A stretch of 60,000 bases of DNA. Source: Polytrichum commune. Lineage: Eukaryota > Streptophyta > Polytrichopsida > Polytrichales > Polytrichaceae. This document shows, piece after piece, positions 59,212 to 60,000 of the stretch. The first letter of the stretch is position 1; each line of letters starts with the position of its first letter. The position numbers and the translations under genes were made by a program. The notes under the pieces are model-generated. The model ran no database searches, was not told the DNA's origin, and worked only from the letters and a program-made list of their open reading frames with translations. The stretch covers positions 68,178,033-68,238,032 of the forward strand of contig OX485804.1 in NCBI GenBank assembly GCA_950295325.1, written 5' to 3'.

Positions 59212-60000
59212 TAAAAAATCAGTGTCCCGGGAAAACTTTTGGGTATAATCGGTCAAAATCCTAGTGTTTCCAACTCCAACCGGTTGCATGTGGACATCTT
59301 TTGGGCTTTCTTTACTAATTTGAGGTATTTTTTTCATAGATTCCTTCAAATGATCAGTGATTGTACCGAAATCTCGAACCTCAACCGGTGGTTTCTCAAC
59401 CTCGACCGGTGATTTCTCAAACTCAACCGGTTACATGTGGACATCTTTTGGGCTTTCTTTACTAATTTGAGGTATTTTCCATAGATTCCTTCAAATGATC
59501 AGTGATTGTACAGAAATCTCGAACCTCAACCGGTGATTTCTCAAATGCAACCAGTCTCAAAGTCCAACCGGTTCATGTGGACATCTTCTGGGATTTCTTT
59601 ACTAATTTGAGGTATTTTCCATAGATTCCTTCAAATGATCAGTGATTGTACCGAAATCTCGAACCTCAACCGGTGATTTCCTCAACCTCGACCGGTGATT
59701 TCTCAAACGCAACCGGTCTCAGAGTCCAACCGGTTCATGTGGACATCTTCTGGGATTTCTTTACTAATTTGAGGTATTTTCCATAGATTCCTTCAAATGA
59801 TCAGTGATTGTACCGAAATCTCGAACCTCAACCGGTGATTTCCTCAACCTCGACCGGTGATTTCTCAAACGCAACCGGTCTCAGAGTCCAACCGGTTCAT
59901 GTGGACATCTTCTGGGATTTCTTTACTAATTTGAGGTATATTCCATAGATTCCACCAAATGATCAGTGATTGTATTGAAATCTCGAACCTCAACCGGTGA
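59212..60000. repeat. Tandem array R, about 140-162-bp unit, open at the right edge
   Basis: At least five unit phases are marked by ATGATCAGTGATTG at 59350, 59495, 59635, 59797 and 59959 (spacings 145, 140, 162, 162). Each unit has CATGTGGACATCTT, CTTTACTAATTTGAGGTATT, TCCATAGATTCCTTCAAATG and several CAACCGGTGATTT-type blocks. Units of 162 bp differ from 140-bp ones by an extra 22-bp CTCGACCGGTGATTT-containing block. The last unit is cut by the window end. Single diverged copies exist at 5310 and 41370. Confidence 0.92.

Overview
The window looks like nuclear DNA of a land plant. Three genes have plant-type sequences and GT-AG introns: a VPS29 retromer subunit, a DUF1005 protein (a family I know only from plants), and a conserved plant coiled-coil protein. 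The rest is AT-rich and full of short transposons, microsatellites and tandem repeats. I cannot name the species or choose between bryophyte, lycophyte, fern and seed plant.

Layout. 1-2.1 kb: 5' part of a minus-strand coiled-coil gene that leaves the window on the left. 2.4-5.5 kb: AT-rich spacer with repeats. 5.5-8 kb: a truncated MITE, then VPS29 (+) in three exons, with a tandem duplication inside intron 1. 8-14.3 kb: no clear gene. It holds a decayed minus-strand copy of an ABCF4/GCN-type ABC ATPase (10.4-11.8 kb) and a few unrecognised exon-like stretches (12.7-14.2 kb). 15.0-16.5 kb: a two-exon DUF1005 gene (-), whose leader and promoter run to about 18 kb. 18-60 kb: no intact gene found, a repeat-dominated region.

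The repeat region is the most interesting part. At least five short element families (A, B, D, E and F here) end in variants of GGGCC..TT.ACAC and are mostly flanked by 3-bp TTA/TAA/CTA duplications. This fits non-autonomous PIF/Harbinger (Tourist-like) MITEs. Several abut each other directly. A separate family (C) has ends that are themselves small hairpins. Two dispersed repeats have each grown into a tandem array: G at 26.8-28.55 kb (about 334-bp unit) and R at 59.2-60 kb (about 140-162-bp unit, rich in ACCGGT, open at the window edge). There is also a 2.3-kb structure with nearly identical inverted arms of about 465 bp, a probable tRNA-derived SINE, two degraded hAT-type transposase fragments, and a GC-rich promoter-like island beside the G array.

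The genes do not form a pathway. VPS29 belongs to the retromer (endosomal sorting), DUF1005 proteins have no settled biochemical role, and the coiled-coil protein is unnamed. No PIF/Harbinger transposase is present, so the MITEs would depend on an enzyme encoded elsewhere. All element names (A to J, R) are local labels from this reading, not database names.
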